The notes beneath the pieces are model-generated. The model saw only the letters and a program-made list of their open reading frames with translations, ran no database searches and was not told the DNA's origin. DNA of 64,000 bases from the NCBI GenBank assembly GCA_965277855.1, contig OZ255847.1, positions 6,200,001 to 6,264,000 on the forward strand. Direction: 5' to 3'. Source of the DNA: Bog-105 sp965277855 (GTDB taxonomy: Bacteria > Acidobacteriota > Terriglobia > Bryobacterales > Bryobacteraceae). The first letter of the stretch is position 1, and the number at the start of each line of letters is the position of its first letter. The position numbers and the translations under genes are program-made. Of this stretch, positions 28,770 to 36,806 are shown one piece after another.

Positions 28770-28793
28770 TACGAAAGCTAATTGAGGTAATGC

Positions 28794-29255
28794 GTGACTC
28801 TGGACGTGATTCGCGCTCTTGGTGCAGTTAACGTCGTGGTCGCGGATGGTTTGCAGGTCGCTGAGACACTGCATGGAGCCCCTGAATTAATCGACCCGCT
28901 GCGCCAGGTTGTGTATGCGTCCCATCCCTACGCACACACCAGCCAGGATCAGACGGAAGATGCCTGGAACTGAAAGTGCGGGGACTATTCTCGCAAAGCC
29001 CCGGTCCTCATCTCAGAATGGGGCATCGGCTACTACTGCGACATACATACTCCCAAGGCGACACAGCAGTTTCTGCAATACCTACAGGACCACGGTATCG
29101 GTCTGGAGATTGTGGCGTGGGACTGGAAGTCACCGACATTCGCCAGTTTCAACTATGACTTTCCAGATCCGAAGGTCTCCAGTTTCGAGGGAGGCGTCTG
29201 CCAAGACCGTGACATTCCGGCAGGTTTTGGCCCGGGAAAAATGGTGGAACGCTAG
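28794..29255 (+). pseudogene. GH5-like glycosidase, C-terminal remnant
   Basis: A frame of 153 codons with one internal TGA at 28971. It reads QVVYASHPYAHTSQDQTEDA WN-stop-KCGDYSRKAPVLISEWGIGY, then FLQYLQDHGIGLEIVAWDWK, and ends GFGPGKMVERW. HPY and ISEWG, the latter with the nucleophile Glu, are cellulase (GH5/clan A) features. The N-terminal half, including the acid/base Asn-Glu, is missing. The GTG at 28794 is only where the frame opens and lies 8 bp after the previous gene's stop. It is probably the remnant of a polysaccharide-degrading enzyme that once neighboured the GH54 gene. Confidence 0.75.
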
Positions 29256-29814
29256 TATAAGACAAGTTCACCTGCTCCTGTGCCGCCCCACTAAGCTATT
29301 CAACTAGATGTGATCGCACGCCTCGTTTGGAGGCGCTTTCTGCTTGACACGGCTGGGTCAGACATGAGGTCGCAGGGCGACTCTCTTACCGCACTGGGCT
29401 TTCGATAATGCCAGGCGCTGTGATCGTTAGGGAACGCTTCTTTAATGACCGCTTTCGCCTGTTATCAGGTTGCAAACGTCGCATCGGTTCTGAGGTGTTG
29501 TTATAAACCCAGAAGAACAGTGGGTTACAAATAACGGCAACTTTGCTTTCCGGCAGCAACGACCAGGGAAGTGTTCTTTGTCCAAGAAGTTTGTGACAGA
29601 ACTTATAGTTAGTTGCAGGTGTTGATCATCTGATCTAGGGAGTTCGATAACTTGATCGAAACAGATGTATTGGAGTTGGCTGTGGCCCGGCAGGACTTAC
29701 AGCGAGTATGCTCTCGCTCGTCAGGGCGTAAATGTACTGGCAATCACAAAGCACTCGAAGCTTGCCCCCACACCTCGCGCACACGTTACGAATCAGCGCA
29801 CTTTCGAGATACTT
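29256..29814. other. Non-coding stretch of about 560 bp before the IS3-family element
   Basis: No frame here has a recognisable motif. A small hairpin CGCCTC-GTTTG-GAGGCG occurs near 29317-29335 and is followed by a weak pyrimidine run (TTTCTGCTT), a possible remnant terminator. Nothing else could be supported. Confidence 0.4.
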
Positions 29815-29881
29815 TGGACTTGCCCCCCATTTTGAGACAAACGATTAAGAGTCAAGAATCAATGAATGGAGAATTTGACTC

Positions 29882-30244
29882 ATGGGATTGTCTGGACGGA
29901 AGTTTATTAAGGAAATGAAGCTGGCTGCGATGCAGCGGCTGGAGATTGGTTCGACGGCTGCCGAGGTGGCGCGGGCCTTTGAAATCAATCCGAATTTGCT
30001 GCACCGATGGCGGAAGGAGTTCCGCCACGGTCCGGGCAATGCGTTTCCCGGCGAGGGGAAACGGCGCTGGGATGAGAGTAAGGTTGCTCAACTGGAGCGC
30101 AAGGTCGGACAGCAAGCGCTGGAGCTCGATTTTTTGAAGGGGTGCTTGCAGCGAATCGAGGAACAGCGGATGCTGCAGGCGCTGACTGGAAAGCCGCGAC
30201 CTACCGGCACATCCGAACGCAAATCGAAGAGGGCTCCGCGATGA
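29882..30244 (+). CDS. IS3-family OrfA
   Basis: A 120-residue protein with the OrfA helix-turn-helix that recognises the element ends: FIKEMKLAAMQRLEIGSTAA, then EVARAFEINPNLLHRWRKEF. A leucine-zipper-like helix follows (LERKVGQQALELDFLKGCLQ) for dimerisation with OrfB. In this family OrfA overlaps OrfB and the fused OrfAB is made by -1 frameshifting. Here orfB also begins with an ATG overlapping the orfA stop (ATGA at 30241). OrfA itself looks intact. Confidence 0.88.
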   Translation: MGLSGRKFIKEMKLAAMQRLEIGSTAAEVARAFEINPNLLHRWRKEFRHGPGNAFPGEGKRRWDESKVAQLERKVGQQALELDFLKGCLQRIEEQRMLQALTGKPRPTGTSERKSKRAPR

Positions 30245-31021
30245 CGGTCACACGAATGTGCCGGCTGGGGCGCGTCAGCCGGGCCGGATTGTATCGGTTC
30301 GACCCGGAACGCGAACGGCCGGACGACACTCTGGATCTGCGCAACGAGATGCAACGGATCGCGTTAGAGTTCCCTTGTTATGGCCGGCCGCGGATCACCG
30401 CCGAGCTGAAGCGGCGCGGTTGGAAGGTGAACCACAAGCGAGTGGCACGCATCATGCGGGAAGACAACTTGCAAACCTGGCTGGCGCCATGGAACCGACC
30501 CGCCTCAACGAGTTGTGGATTGCCGACATCACCTATATGCGGCTGGAAAGGCAGTTCGTTTACCTGGCCGTTGTGCTGGATGCATATTCACGCCGAGTCA
30601 TCGGCTGGGCCTGGACCGCACGCTGGAAGATGAGCTGAGCATAGCGGCACTAGAGATGGCGTTGCGCCGCCGCTCACCGCCGGAAGGACTGACGCATCAT
30701 TCCGACAGAGCTGTTCAGTACGCCTCCCACGGCTACACGAATCTGCTCAAAGAGCACGCCGTCAGCATCAGCATCAGCCGGAAAGGGAATCCGTACGACA
30801 ACGCCTTCTGCGAGTCATTCATGAAAACTCTCAAATACGAGGAGATCTATCGTCAGGACTACCGCGATCTGGCCGAGGCGCATGCTTCCATCGAACGGTT
30901 CCTTGAACACGTGTACAACGGCAAGCGTCTTCACTCGGCGCTGGACTACCGGCCGCCGATTGAGTTCGAACAGTCGCTGCCGACCGCTTCCACCTCACCT
31001 ACTTCACGGGTCTGCGCATGA
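30241..31021 (+). pseudogene. IS3-family OrfB transposase, two frame breaks
   Basis: The protein is spread over three frames. The first part has LYRFDPERERPDDTLDLR and ITAELKRRGWKVNHKRVARI. Then about 25-30 residues of the normal family sequence are missing near 30480, where reading shifts to MEPTRLNELWIADITYMRLE and VVLDAYSRRVIGWA. A second break near 30609 looks like loss of one C from a CCC run. The last part has THHSDRAVQYAS, NAFCESFMKTLKYEE and YNGKRLHSALDYRPP. The catalytic D, D and E are each still recognisable but in different frames, so no active enzyme can be made. Confidence 0.85.
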
Positions 31022-31414
31022 AAAGCCGGTCCCGCACAACATCGAAAAACGAGGGCGCCCTCACCAAGCGTTTTCTCAGGCATGTCGGAATCTATCGGTC
31101 CGATGTGTCGTCACCACTGGTAAACCTGGGCCGGAGTGCCGCTTCACGGTCGGGTCCGGGCCAGGTTATAGGACGCGCCGGAAGTATACACGCCCTGCCC
31201 ATCGTTCGCGATGAGTTCCGGCCGGCTATTCCTCAACGGGTTGCTCGCCAGCATTGCCCGTCTCCGCTTCACCGGCCTCCTCAGCCTAAAGCTATTGCCG
31301 TTCCGAAAGAAAGTATTTATCATCGAACGGTCAACTGTCTCTTGACTATTTGTCTCACTGCAGGGGGCAAGTCCAGTAAATGTTGGGCGCGGTATTCACT
31401 TCCCATCCGGTCAC

Positions 31415-31654
31415 TTGGAAACCTTTGTTTTTGCGCATAATGGTTTTCTTCAGCTTGACCAGACGTATGTTGTTTTTGCCTGGAAGCGTCATCGAAATGC
31501 AGACGCTTACATCGTGGCGGAAGCCTACCTCATTTCCGGTGATCACGTTTACTCGGTAAACTCATTTCCGAGTAAGTCATACGACGGCATGTCTCTTGCG
31601 AAGTTCCAGGCAAGAGTGAAAGATGCGATTGTACGGGATGTCGATGCAGACTAA
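31415..31654 (+). CDS. Small hypothetical protein
   Basis: A 79-residue frame starting at TTG, 40 bp beyond the right end of the IS3-family element. It has no signal peptide, membrane helix or known motif. The sequence is fairly balanced (YVVFAWKRHRNADAYIVAEA), unlike a random shadow frame, and nothing overlaps it. It could be the C-terminal remnant of a gene cut by the IS. It is convergent with the phosphodiesterase gene. Confidence 0.35.
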   Translation: METFVFAHNGFLQLDQTYVVFAWKRHRNADAYIVAEAYLISGDHVYSVNSFPSKSYDGMSLAKFQARVKDAIVRDVDAD

Positions 31655-31706
31655 GGTGCGCGCTTCCAACAACCAAGCCCGCACCCGTTGCCTAACACTA
31701 CCGCAA

Positions 31707-33437
31707 TCAGTTATTCCAATTAAAATTACTGCCAGGAAGAACGGTCGTGCCTTCCTGCCGGACAGCATCTAAATCGCTCGGTTCCAGGCCAAGCGACTTG
31801 AGAATCGTCGGAGCAACCTGGCTGGTCGTTACCGAGCTGGTAATCGTTCGCGGCAAAATCTTTGGATTCGCCACGAGCATAATCACGTTGGTATCGTCGT
31901 GCGCGAACCCGCCGTGTTCAGACAATTTCGCGGTGCTTCCGGTATAGATAACACCCACGTTCGGCGCCACAATGATGTCGGGGGAACGCGGATCGCCATA
32001 GGGCGGCATGCCTGGCGGGTTGAACATCTGATTCAGGCTTGCCCCATAGAAGATTTGACCGATGCCGGCTTTCGTAGCGTTCGCGTCCAGCATGGATACC
32101 GCATTCAGAGTCTGGTGAGAATCGGCCAGCCACAGCAGCGAGATATCATCTTCTGTCGGACCGATGCCCGTCGGATTCAGCGGTGATTCCGAATAGGGTA
32201 GTAGCGAAGCAAGAATGTTCGCGGGCGATTCGCCGTTATCGCCGCTGTGTCCGGGGATCGGGAAAAAACGATGCGGATCGACCGGCGACTGGCCATGCTT
32301 GGCCGTGATGATGATCAGGGTCGAATCGTACAGCCCCTGATCTTTCAACCCGGATACCATCTGCCCGATCGATGTATCCACGTATTGGATTTCACGCAGT
32401 AGTTCCGTCGTCGGAGTGCCTGCCGCGTCCACATATCCGCCTGTGCCGATGTTCTTTTCGATCAGCTTTTGTCCTACGCTCACTGCCTGAAAATTCATGC
32501 CGAAGATCTGCGGGACGGGTGCGGTGCGCACGCCGCCGTGTCTTTTGCCGTTGATCTCATGAAGAATCGCATTCACTTTAATCGTGTCGTAGCAGCGGAT
32601 GTTCTGGAAGCTGTCGGTCCAGGAACCGGTCTGCGACGGGTCAGGGATGCTGGCGCAAGACATCCCATCCGGGGTCGAGATACCGGGTAACGGCACTACG
32701 AGGGAGTTGATATCGGGCGAAAAATAGTCGTCCACATTCGTGCCATTGCCGGGACCGGAAACGGACGAGTAAGACGGGTGCTTGTCGGACCAGGCCGTAT
32801 AGCCGCCGGCAGCATGGATCACGCCGAAGATGGTGTTGGTCCGAACGAAATTCCACGGGAATACCGGGGCGCATTTATTCGCTGGATCTCGAATGAGGCG
32901 CGCTGCGTCGATCGACGCGATGCCGCCGTCTGTCAATCCGGCGCCCGGCGCACCGCCATTCAATTTCGTCTGATCGATATCGATTCCTTCTTCATACTCT
33001 GTTCGAGTTCCCGGAGGCGTCGCTCCGGCCACGCACGGGCCAGCCGCTATACCGTTGCCGGTTGTTTTGGCAGGCGGTGCTAGTGAGCGATCATACGCAA
33101 CGTCGTAAAAAGCACCGAACGTGCGCGGTGAGCCACCTGTGACAATAGCCATCAAACCCGGGAATGAGTCCGATGGTTTCGAGGTAGAGGTATTCAGATA
33201 ATTCAAGCCGGTTTGGCCGAGCGTGGCGAGGGTCGGACAATAAGGCTGACCGCCGTTCACGCCACTAATTCCGGCCGAGCAATTCAGGTAGTCGACGGCA
33301 TGCAGCCCATCGACGCTGATGAGCAGCACATGACGAACTTCTTTAGTGCCCCAGTCGCGATTCTGCGCGCTTGCCATGGTGGCGGCAAACGAGCCGAGAA
33401 GAACCAAAGACAAGGCTCTCGTTTTATTGATAAGCAA
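31707..33437 (-). CDS. Secreted phosphodiesterase/nucleotide pyrophosphatase of the alkaline phosphatase superfamily
   Basis: A 576-residue exported hydrolase. After a signal peptide (ALSLVLLGSFAATMASA) the metal-binding start RHVLLISVDGLHAVDYLN is followed by the region holding the nucleophile Ser/Thr (TSTSKPSDSFPGLMAIVTGG). The C-terminal metal ligands are likely in SEHGGFAHDDTNVIMLVANP, and further on there is ITAKHGQSPVD. This arrangement is that of type I phosphodiesterases/NPP enzymes; the substrate is unknown. The start is taken at a TTG (33437) preceded by AGGAG with good spacing. The frame is open to 33509, but that part lacks features. Confidence 0.85.
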   Translation of the reverse strand: MLINKTRALSLVLLGSFAATMASAQNRDWGTKEVRHVLLISVDGLHAVDYLNCSAGISGVNGGQPYCPTLATLGQTGLNYLNTSTSKPSDSFPGLMAIVTGGSPRTFGAFYDVAYDRSLAPPAKTTGNGIAAGPCVAGATPPGTRTEYEEGIDIDQTKLNGGAPGAGLTDGGIASIDAARLIRDPANKCAPVFPWNFVRTNTIFGVIHAAGGYTAWSDKHPSYSSVSGPGNGTNVDDYFSPDINSLVVPLPGISTPDGMSCASIPDPSQTGSWTDSFQNIRCYDTIKVNAILHEINGKRHGGVRTAPVPQIFGMNFQAVSVGQKLIEKNIGTGGYVDAAGTPTTELLREIQYVDTSIGQMVSGLKDQGLYDSTLIIITAKHGQSPVDPHRFFPIPGHSGDNGESPANILASLLPYSESPLNPTGIGPTEDDISLLWLADSHQTLNAVSMLDANATKAGIGQIFYGASLNQMFNPPGMPPYGDPRSPDIIVAPNVGVIYTGSTAKLSEHGGFAHDDTNVIMLVANPKILPRTITSSVTTSQVAPTILKSLGLEPSDLDAVRQEGTTVLPGSNFNWNN

Positions 33438-33628
33438 GGTACTCTCCTGGATACTCTTCTTACCAGGATTTGTATTGCAGGGATGTGAATGCAGGAGACG
33501 TTCTAACAAGAAAACCGTTGATACGTATTTCTACTGGTCGCACTGCTTCCTCTGTCTATCGTGAGCAGCACACTTAGTCCGCTAGCCCGCCTGCGCGATA
33601 ATTAAGCACACCCGAACCGCTTCTTACC

Positions 33629-36412
33629 GTGAATGATCATTCCATGGTGGGCCGAACCGTTTCCACTTACGAGATTCTGGAGAGTCTCGGAGAAGGCGGG
33701 ATGGGCGTCGTTTACAAAGCGCGTGATACCAGGCTGGAGCGTTTTGTAGCGCTCAAATTTCTCAAGCCCGAAGGCATTACACCGGAACGAAAGCTACGCT
33801 TTCTCCAGGAAGCACGTTCGCTCTCAGGCCTGAACCATCCCAATATTGTGCACGTTCACGACATTGGGGAATGGGAAGGCATGGACTTCATTGCGATGGA
33901 GTTCGTAGCGGGGACAACGCTGCAGGAACTCCTCACTAGAGGACCGCTAGCCTTGCGCGAGGCATTGAAGTTCGCCATTCAAATCGCGGACGCTGTCTCA
34001 GCAGCGCACGAAGCCGGTATCGTTCATCGAGATCTCAAGCCTGGCAACATCATTGTCACGGAACGCAAGCGGATCAAAGTCCTGGATTTCGGACTGGCCA
34101 AGCTGGTCGACCCGGAAATTGCAACGAGTGACGCATCGGGATCCTCGGAAACGAAAATCGCCGCTCAGAAGCTGAACTATACAGTGGACGGCATGCTGGT
34201 GGGCAGCATTTCTTATATGTCGCCGGAACAGGCGCTCGGCCAGCGGGTGGATGCGCGCTCGGACATCTTTGCCTTTGGGTCCATTCTCTATGAGATGCTG
34301 GCGGGAGCCGCCGCCTTTCCCGGATCGAAAGTGGAGACTCTGGCGAACATCATTTATACCGAGCCAAAATCTTTGAGCGAAATCTCCACGGAGATCAATC
34401 CCGAGCTGGAATGGATCGTAGCCCGCTGCTTGCGGAAGGATCCGGCGAGGAGATTCCAAAGCATTGCTGAAGCTCGCTCGGCGCTAGAAGATCTGCATTC
34501 GGAATCCAGTTCCTCGATCACTCGCAGGCCTGGCTCCTCGTCGGGCGAACTAGCGCTGCCGTTGATCGCACCGGCATCTGCTCAACGACGATCATGGCGC
34601 TGGCTGGTGGCGGCGGCTGGAGCCTTGCTGATAGTAACGGGCGCTGGGATCTGGCTTTGGATGTCTCGTCACCGAAGCGCGCCCAGTCCGCCTCTTTTAT
34701 CCGGTCCGATCCGCCTGACTACGGAAAGTGGCCTCAACATTTCTCCGGCTGTCTCGGCCGACGGAAAATTCGTCGCCTATGCATCGGATCGTGGTGGCAA
34801 TGGTCACCTCGATATCTGGCTGCGTCAAATCGGCGGGGCAGACGCCATTCGTTTAACCAATGATCCCGAGGATGATGATACTCCCACTTTCTCGCCCGAC
34901 GGAACGCAGATCGCCTTTCATTCGGAGAAGGAGGGCGGGGGACTCTATCTGGTGCCAACGCTCGGCGGACCGGAGCGGCGGCTGGCCGATGGCGGTAAGG
35001 GTCCGCAGTTTTCTCCCGATGGCAGCCAAATCGCGTATTGGGTTGGCCCGCTGGTTCCCTATCCGTTGTCGAGTGGGCATCCCGCGATCTTCGTGGTGTC
35101 CCTCGCCACAGGAATCGTTCGCCGGATTGCTCCCGATTTCGCCGGCGCGTTACACCCGGTATGGTCCCCGGATGGTAAGCACCTTCTGTTCGCTGGCCAA
35201 AGGGTGAGCGGCCAGGATAGTACCTACGCCTGGTGGATGACTTCCCTAGACAACCATTCAGACAAGCAGGGCGCCCGCACTTGCGGCAAAATGTTTAGCT
35301 ATGATTTTGCCGCTGAACCCCGCCAATGGACCGGAAACAAAGTCCTGTTCACCGAGGATAGCGACGACCCGAGCTATATTGGCGAGGTGCAGGTGGATCC
35401 CGCCACATGCCAGCCCACCGGCGCTCCCAGGCGTTTGCGCAGTGGAACAACGAGCGAGGATTCGCCCAGCCTGGCCCAAAATGGGTCCCTCGTCTTTTCC
35501 AGCGTGAACGACCGGACAAATATTTACAGCATTCCGCTGGTCGAGAAGAACAGCCGAAAGGAAGAGCCGAGAGCGCTCGTCCGCGATGAAAGCGACGACG
35601 ACGCCGGGTCTCTGTCGGGCGACGGAAAACTGCTGGCTTTTTCGTCGTCCCGTACCGGCAACGACGAAATCTGGATTCGTGACTTAACGACAGCCGCGGA
35701 TCGCGAACTGACTTTCGGGGGCGTGCGCCCGAGAATTACGCCCCTGATTTCTCCCGATGGGAAACAAGTTGCCTGGCGGGAGAACAACACCAGCAGCGCG
35801 GTCGTCCGCATTACGCCGGTCCGGGGTGGCGCGTCGATACAGCCCTGCACGCACTGCTCGAAACCGGAAGTCTGGCTTCCGGACAGCCGGCGTCTGCTTT
35901 ATGAACTCGGAGCGTTTCCACGTTCTTCGATAGGCTTGATGAACGTAAGCACCGGTGAGAACTCCACATTCATGAGTGTTGGGCAGCGCGGTGTGTCGGC
36001 AAACAGTATCACCCAAGACGGTAAGTGGTTCTTGTTTACTGTTTATGAAAATGGACAAAACTTCTCTACCTATGCGGCGCCGCTTACCGGGGCGCAAGCT
36101 CCTGCAAGGAGTTCGTGGGTACAGATTCTACGTTCGTCAGAGGGTGACGGCAACGCCATTTGGGCCGATGACGGCAGCTTGCTGGTTTTTAGTTCTTCCC
36201 GGGACGGATTCAACTGCCTGTGGGGCTTGCGAGTGAATCAGTTGACGAAGAGGCGCGAAGGAGAACCGTTCCCGATCCGGCATTTTCACGCTCCATCTTT
36301 GCAGCTCGACGCTCCTTCTCCGCTTCAACCGGTGGTGCTCGAGGCAAACACTGTCATCGTTAGTTTGCACGAGCGCGCCGGGAGCGTGTGGGAGATCCCT
36401 GGTACTAATTGA
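33629..36412 (+). CDS. Membrane Ser/Thr protein kinase with extracytoplasmic TolB-like propeller
   Basis: A 927-residue Hanks-type kinase. The kinase domain spans about residues 14-285: glycine loop LGEGGMGVVYKARD, Lys43 in VALKFL, catalytic loop IVHRDLKPGNIIV (Asp near 135), DFG in KVLDFGLAKL, and GSISYMSPEQALG. One membrane helix follows at about 322-343 (WLVAAAGALLIVTGAGIWLW). The outer part has repeated PD40/TolB blades such as ISPAVSADGKFVAYASDRGG and DDTPTFSPDGTQIAFHSEKE. The propeller would sense an outside ligand. The start is a GTG. It ends 73 bp before the candidate RiPP precursor on the same strand, but kinases of this type are very common in Acidobacteriota and the link is not proven. 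Confidence 0.94.
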   Translation: MNDHSMVGRTVSTYEILESLGEGGMGVVYKARDTRLERFVALKFLKPEGITPERKLRFLQEARSLSGLNHPNIVHVHDIGEWEGMDFIAMEFVAGTTLQELLTRGPLALREALKFAIQIADAVSAAHEAGIVHRDLKPGNIIVTERKRIKVLDFGLAKLVDPEIATSDASGSSETKIAAQKLNYTVDGMLVGSISYMSPEQALGQRVDARSDIFAFGSILYEMLAGAAAFPGSKVETLANIIYTEPKSLSEISTEINPELEWIVARCLRKDPARRFQSIAEARSALEDLHSESSSSITRRPGSSSGELALPLIAPASAQRRSWRWLVAAAGALLIVTGAGIWLWMSRHRSAPSPPLLSGPIRLTTESGLNISPAVSADGKFVAYASDRGGNGHLDIWLRQIGGADAIRLTNDPEDDDTPTFSPDGTQIAFHSEKEGGGLYLVPTLGGPERRLADGGKGPQFSPDGSQIAYWVGPLVPYPLSSGHPAIFVVSLATGIVRRIAPDFAGALHPVWSPDGKHLLFAGQRVSGQDSTYAWWMTSLDNHSDKQGARTCGKMFSYDFAAEPRQWTGNKVLFTEDSDDPSYIGEVQVDPATCQPTGAPRRLRSGTTSEDSPSLAQNGSLVFSSVNDRTNIYSIPLVEKNSRKEEPRALVRDESDDDAGSLSGDGKLLAFSSSRTGNDEIWIRDLTTAADRELTFGGVRPRITPLISPDGKQVAWRENNTSSAVVRITPVRGGASIQPCTHCSKPEVWLPDSRRLLYELGAFPRSSIGLMNVSTGENSTFMSVGQRGVSANSITQDGKWFLFTVYENGQNFSTYAAPLTGAQAPARSSWVQILRSSEGDGNAIWADDGSLLVFSSSRDGFNCLWGLRVNQLTKRREGEPFPIRHFHAPSLQLDAPSPLQPVVLEANTVIVSLHERAGSVWEIPGTN

Positions 36413-36485
36413 AACGACGCCGGTCCGCGAACGCTTGTTGCCGCGCGCCGATTCTGATACAGTCGCTCTCGGGTGCAATGAGTCG

Positions 36486-36800
36486 ATGAGTGAAGAACTG
36501 TTTCGGGGCCGGTTGGCGGAAGAGATGATTTCTGTTCTGCAGGGCGAAACAGAGGCCTGCGCGGAACTCGCGGATGAGGCTCCTGGAGAGGAAAACAAGA
36601 CCAAAACCACTGCCAAGACTTGCAGCTGTTCCGGTCTGGCTTGCGCAGGGAAGGAGCGTTCCGGTGAGGAACACTGCAAGCCCGGAGAGAAACACGGCAC
36701 GCACCATGAGCACTGCAAAAAGGCATCGGAATCTTCGGGCGAATTCGTTCCCAAGTTAACCGGCTGGTCTAATACTCCGCCGCAACCTCCGAGCATTTAG
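36486..36800 (+). CDS. Candidate RiPP (lanthipeptide-like) precursor peptide
   Basis: A 104-residue peptide just upstream of a kinase/HopA1/LanC set. Residues 1-38 are acidic and leader-like (MSEELFRGRLAEEMISVLQG, then an Ala/Glu stretch). The C-terminal part is rich in Cys, Ser and Thr: Cys at 46, 48, 53, 64 and 77, Ser/Thr at 41, 42, 45, 47, 49, 59, 72, 81, 83, 84, 92, 95 and 97. TCSCSGLACAG is the densest cluster, and the tail is Pro-rich (WSNTPPQPPSI). Dehydrated Ser/Thr adding to Cys would give lanthionine rings. The ATG at 36486 is chosen; a TTG at 36435 in the same frame would add 17 residues. The Cys and His content (HHEHC) also suits a metal-binding peptide. Function is inferred from neighbours. 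Confidence 0.6.
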   Translation: MSEELFRGRLAEEMISVLQGETEACAELADEAPGEENKTKTTAKTCSCSGLACAGKERSGEEHCKPGEKHGTHHEHCKKASESSGEFVPKLTGWSNTPPQPPSI

Positions 36801-36806
36801 CTCCAC

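Larger units (their letters stand above)
25355..28785 (+). pseudogene. Secreted trypsin-like protease/GH54 arabinofuranosidase/propeller multidomain protein, one frameshift
   Basis: A signal peptide (LLLLFGILFMRIPAANA) leads into a trypsin-like domain with His in WVLTAEHC, Asp in SYDVAVLRL and Ser in TNGDSGAAIS. Next comes a GH54 alpha-L-arabinofuranosidase catalytic domain: CDIFLAGGTQCVAAFSTVRA, LYSSFKGRLYQIIRGSDG and GCCFDFGNAETNSND, where the Glu fits the family nucleophile. WVEADLENGQYMGG is near its end. The usual CBM42 module is absent. Instead there are two related propeller-like blocks (27161-27850 and 27910-28769) with repeats of the type LYLAFQADDSTHNLFITSS. The frame breaks at an AAAA run (27848-27851); one extra A restores reading through NTGGPQDGFAP. 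Restored length is about 1140 residues. It may be a true mutation or an assembly error. An upstream ATG at 25331 is also in frame. Confidence 0.8.
29815..31375 (+). mobile_element. IS3-family element, decayed
   Basis: Imperfect terminal inverted repeats begin TGGACTTGCCCCC at 29815 and, inverted, at 31363-31375, and similarity continues inward (GAGACAAA, AGTCAAGA). Inside are an orfA (29882-30244) and a frameshifted orfB (30241-31021). About 350 bp of non-transposase sequence lie between orfB and the right repeat. I found no convincing target duplication at the two ends. The element is about 1561 bp and cannot transpose by itself because orfB is broken. Confidence 0.85.

Noticed and set aside
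30241..31021. Programmed frameshifting as the reason for the split IS3 orfB
   Set aside because: Programmed -1 shifting in IS3 elements joins orfA to orfB. Here the breaks are inside orfB and one includes loss of about 25-30 residues, which is decay.
33629..36412. The membrane Ser/Thr kinase as the lanthipeptide kinase
   Set aside because: It is a Hanks-type receptor kinase with a membrane helix and propeller. The APH-like kinase overlapping the HopA1-like gene is the better candidate for peptide phosphorylation.
36325..36796. Minus-strand frames of 100-219 codons over the candidate precursor
   Set aside because: They run antisense to the end of the kinase gene and the small peptide. No motifs, and the plus-strand peptide has operon context.
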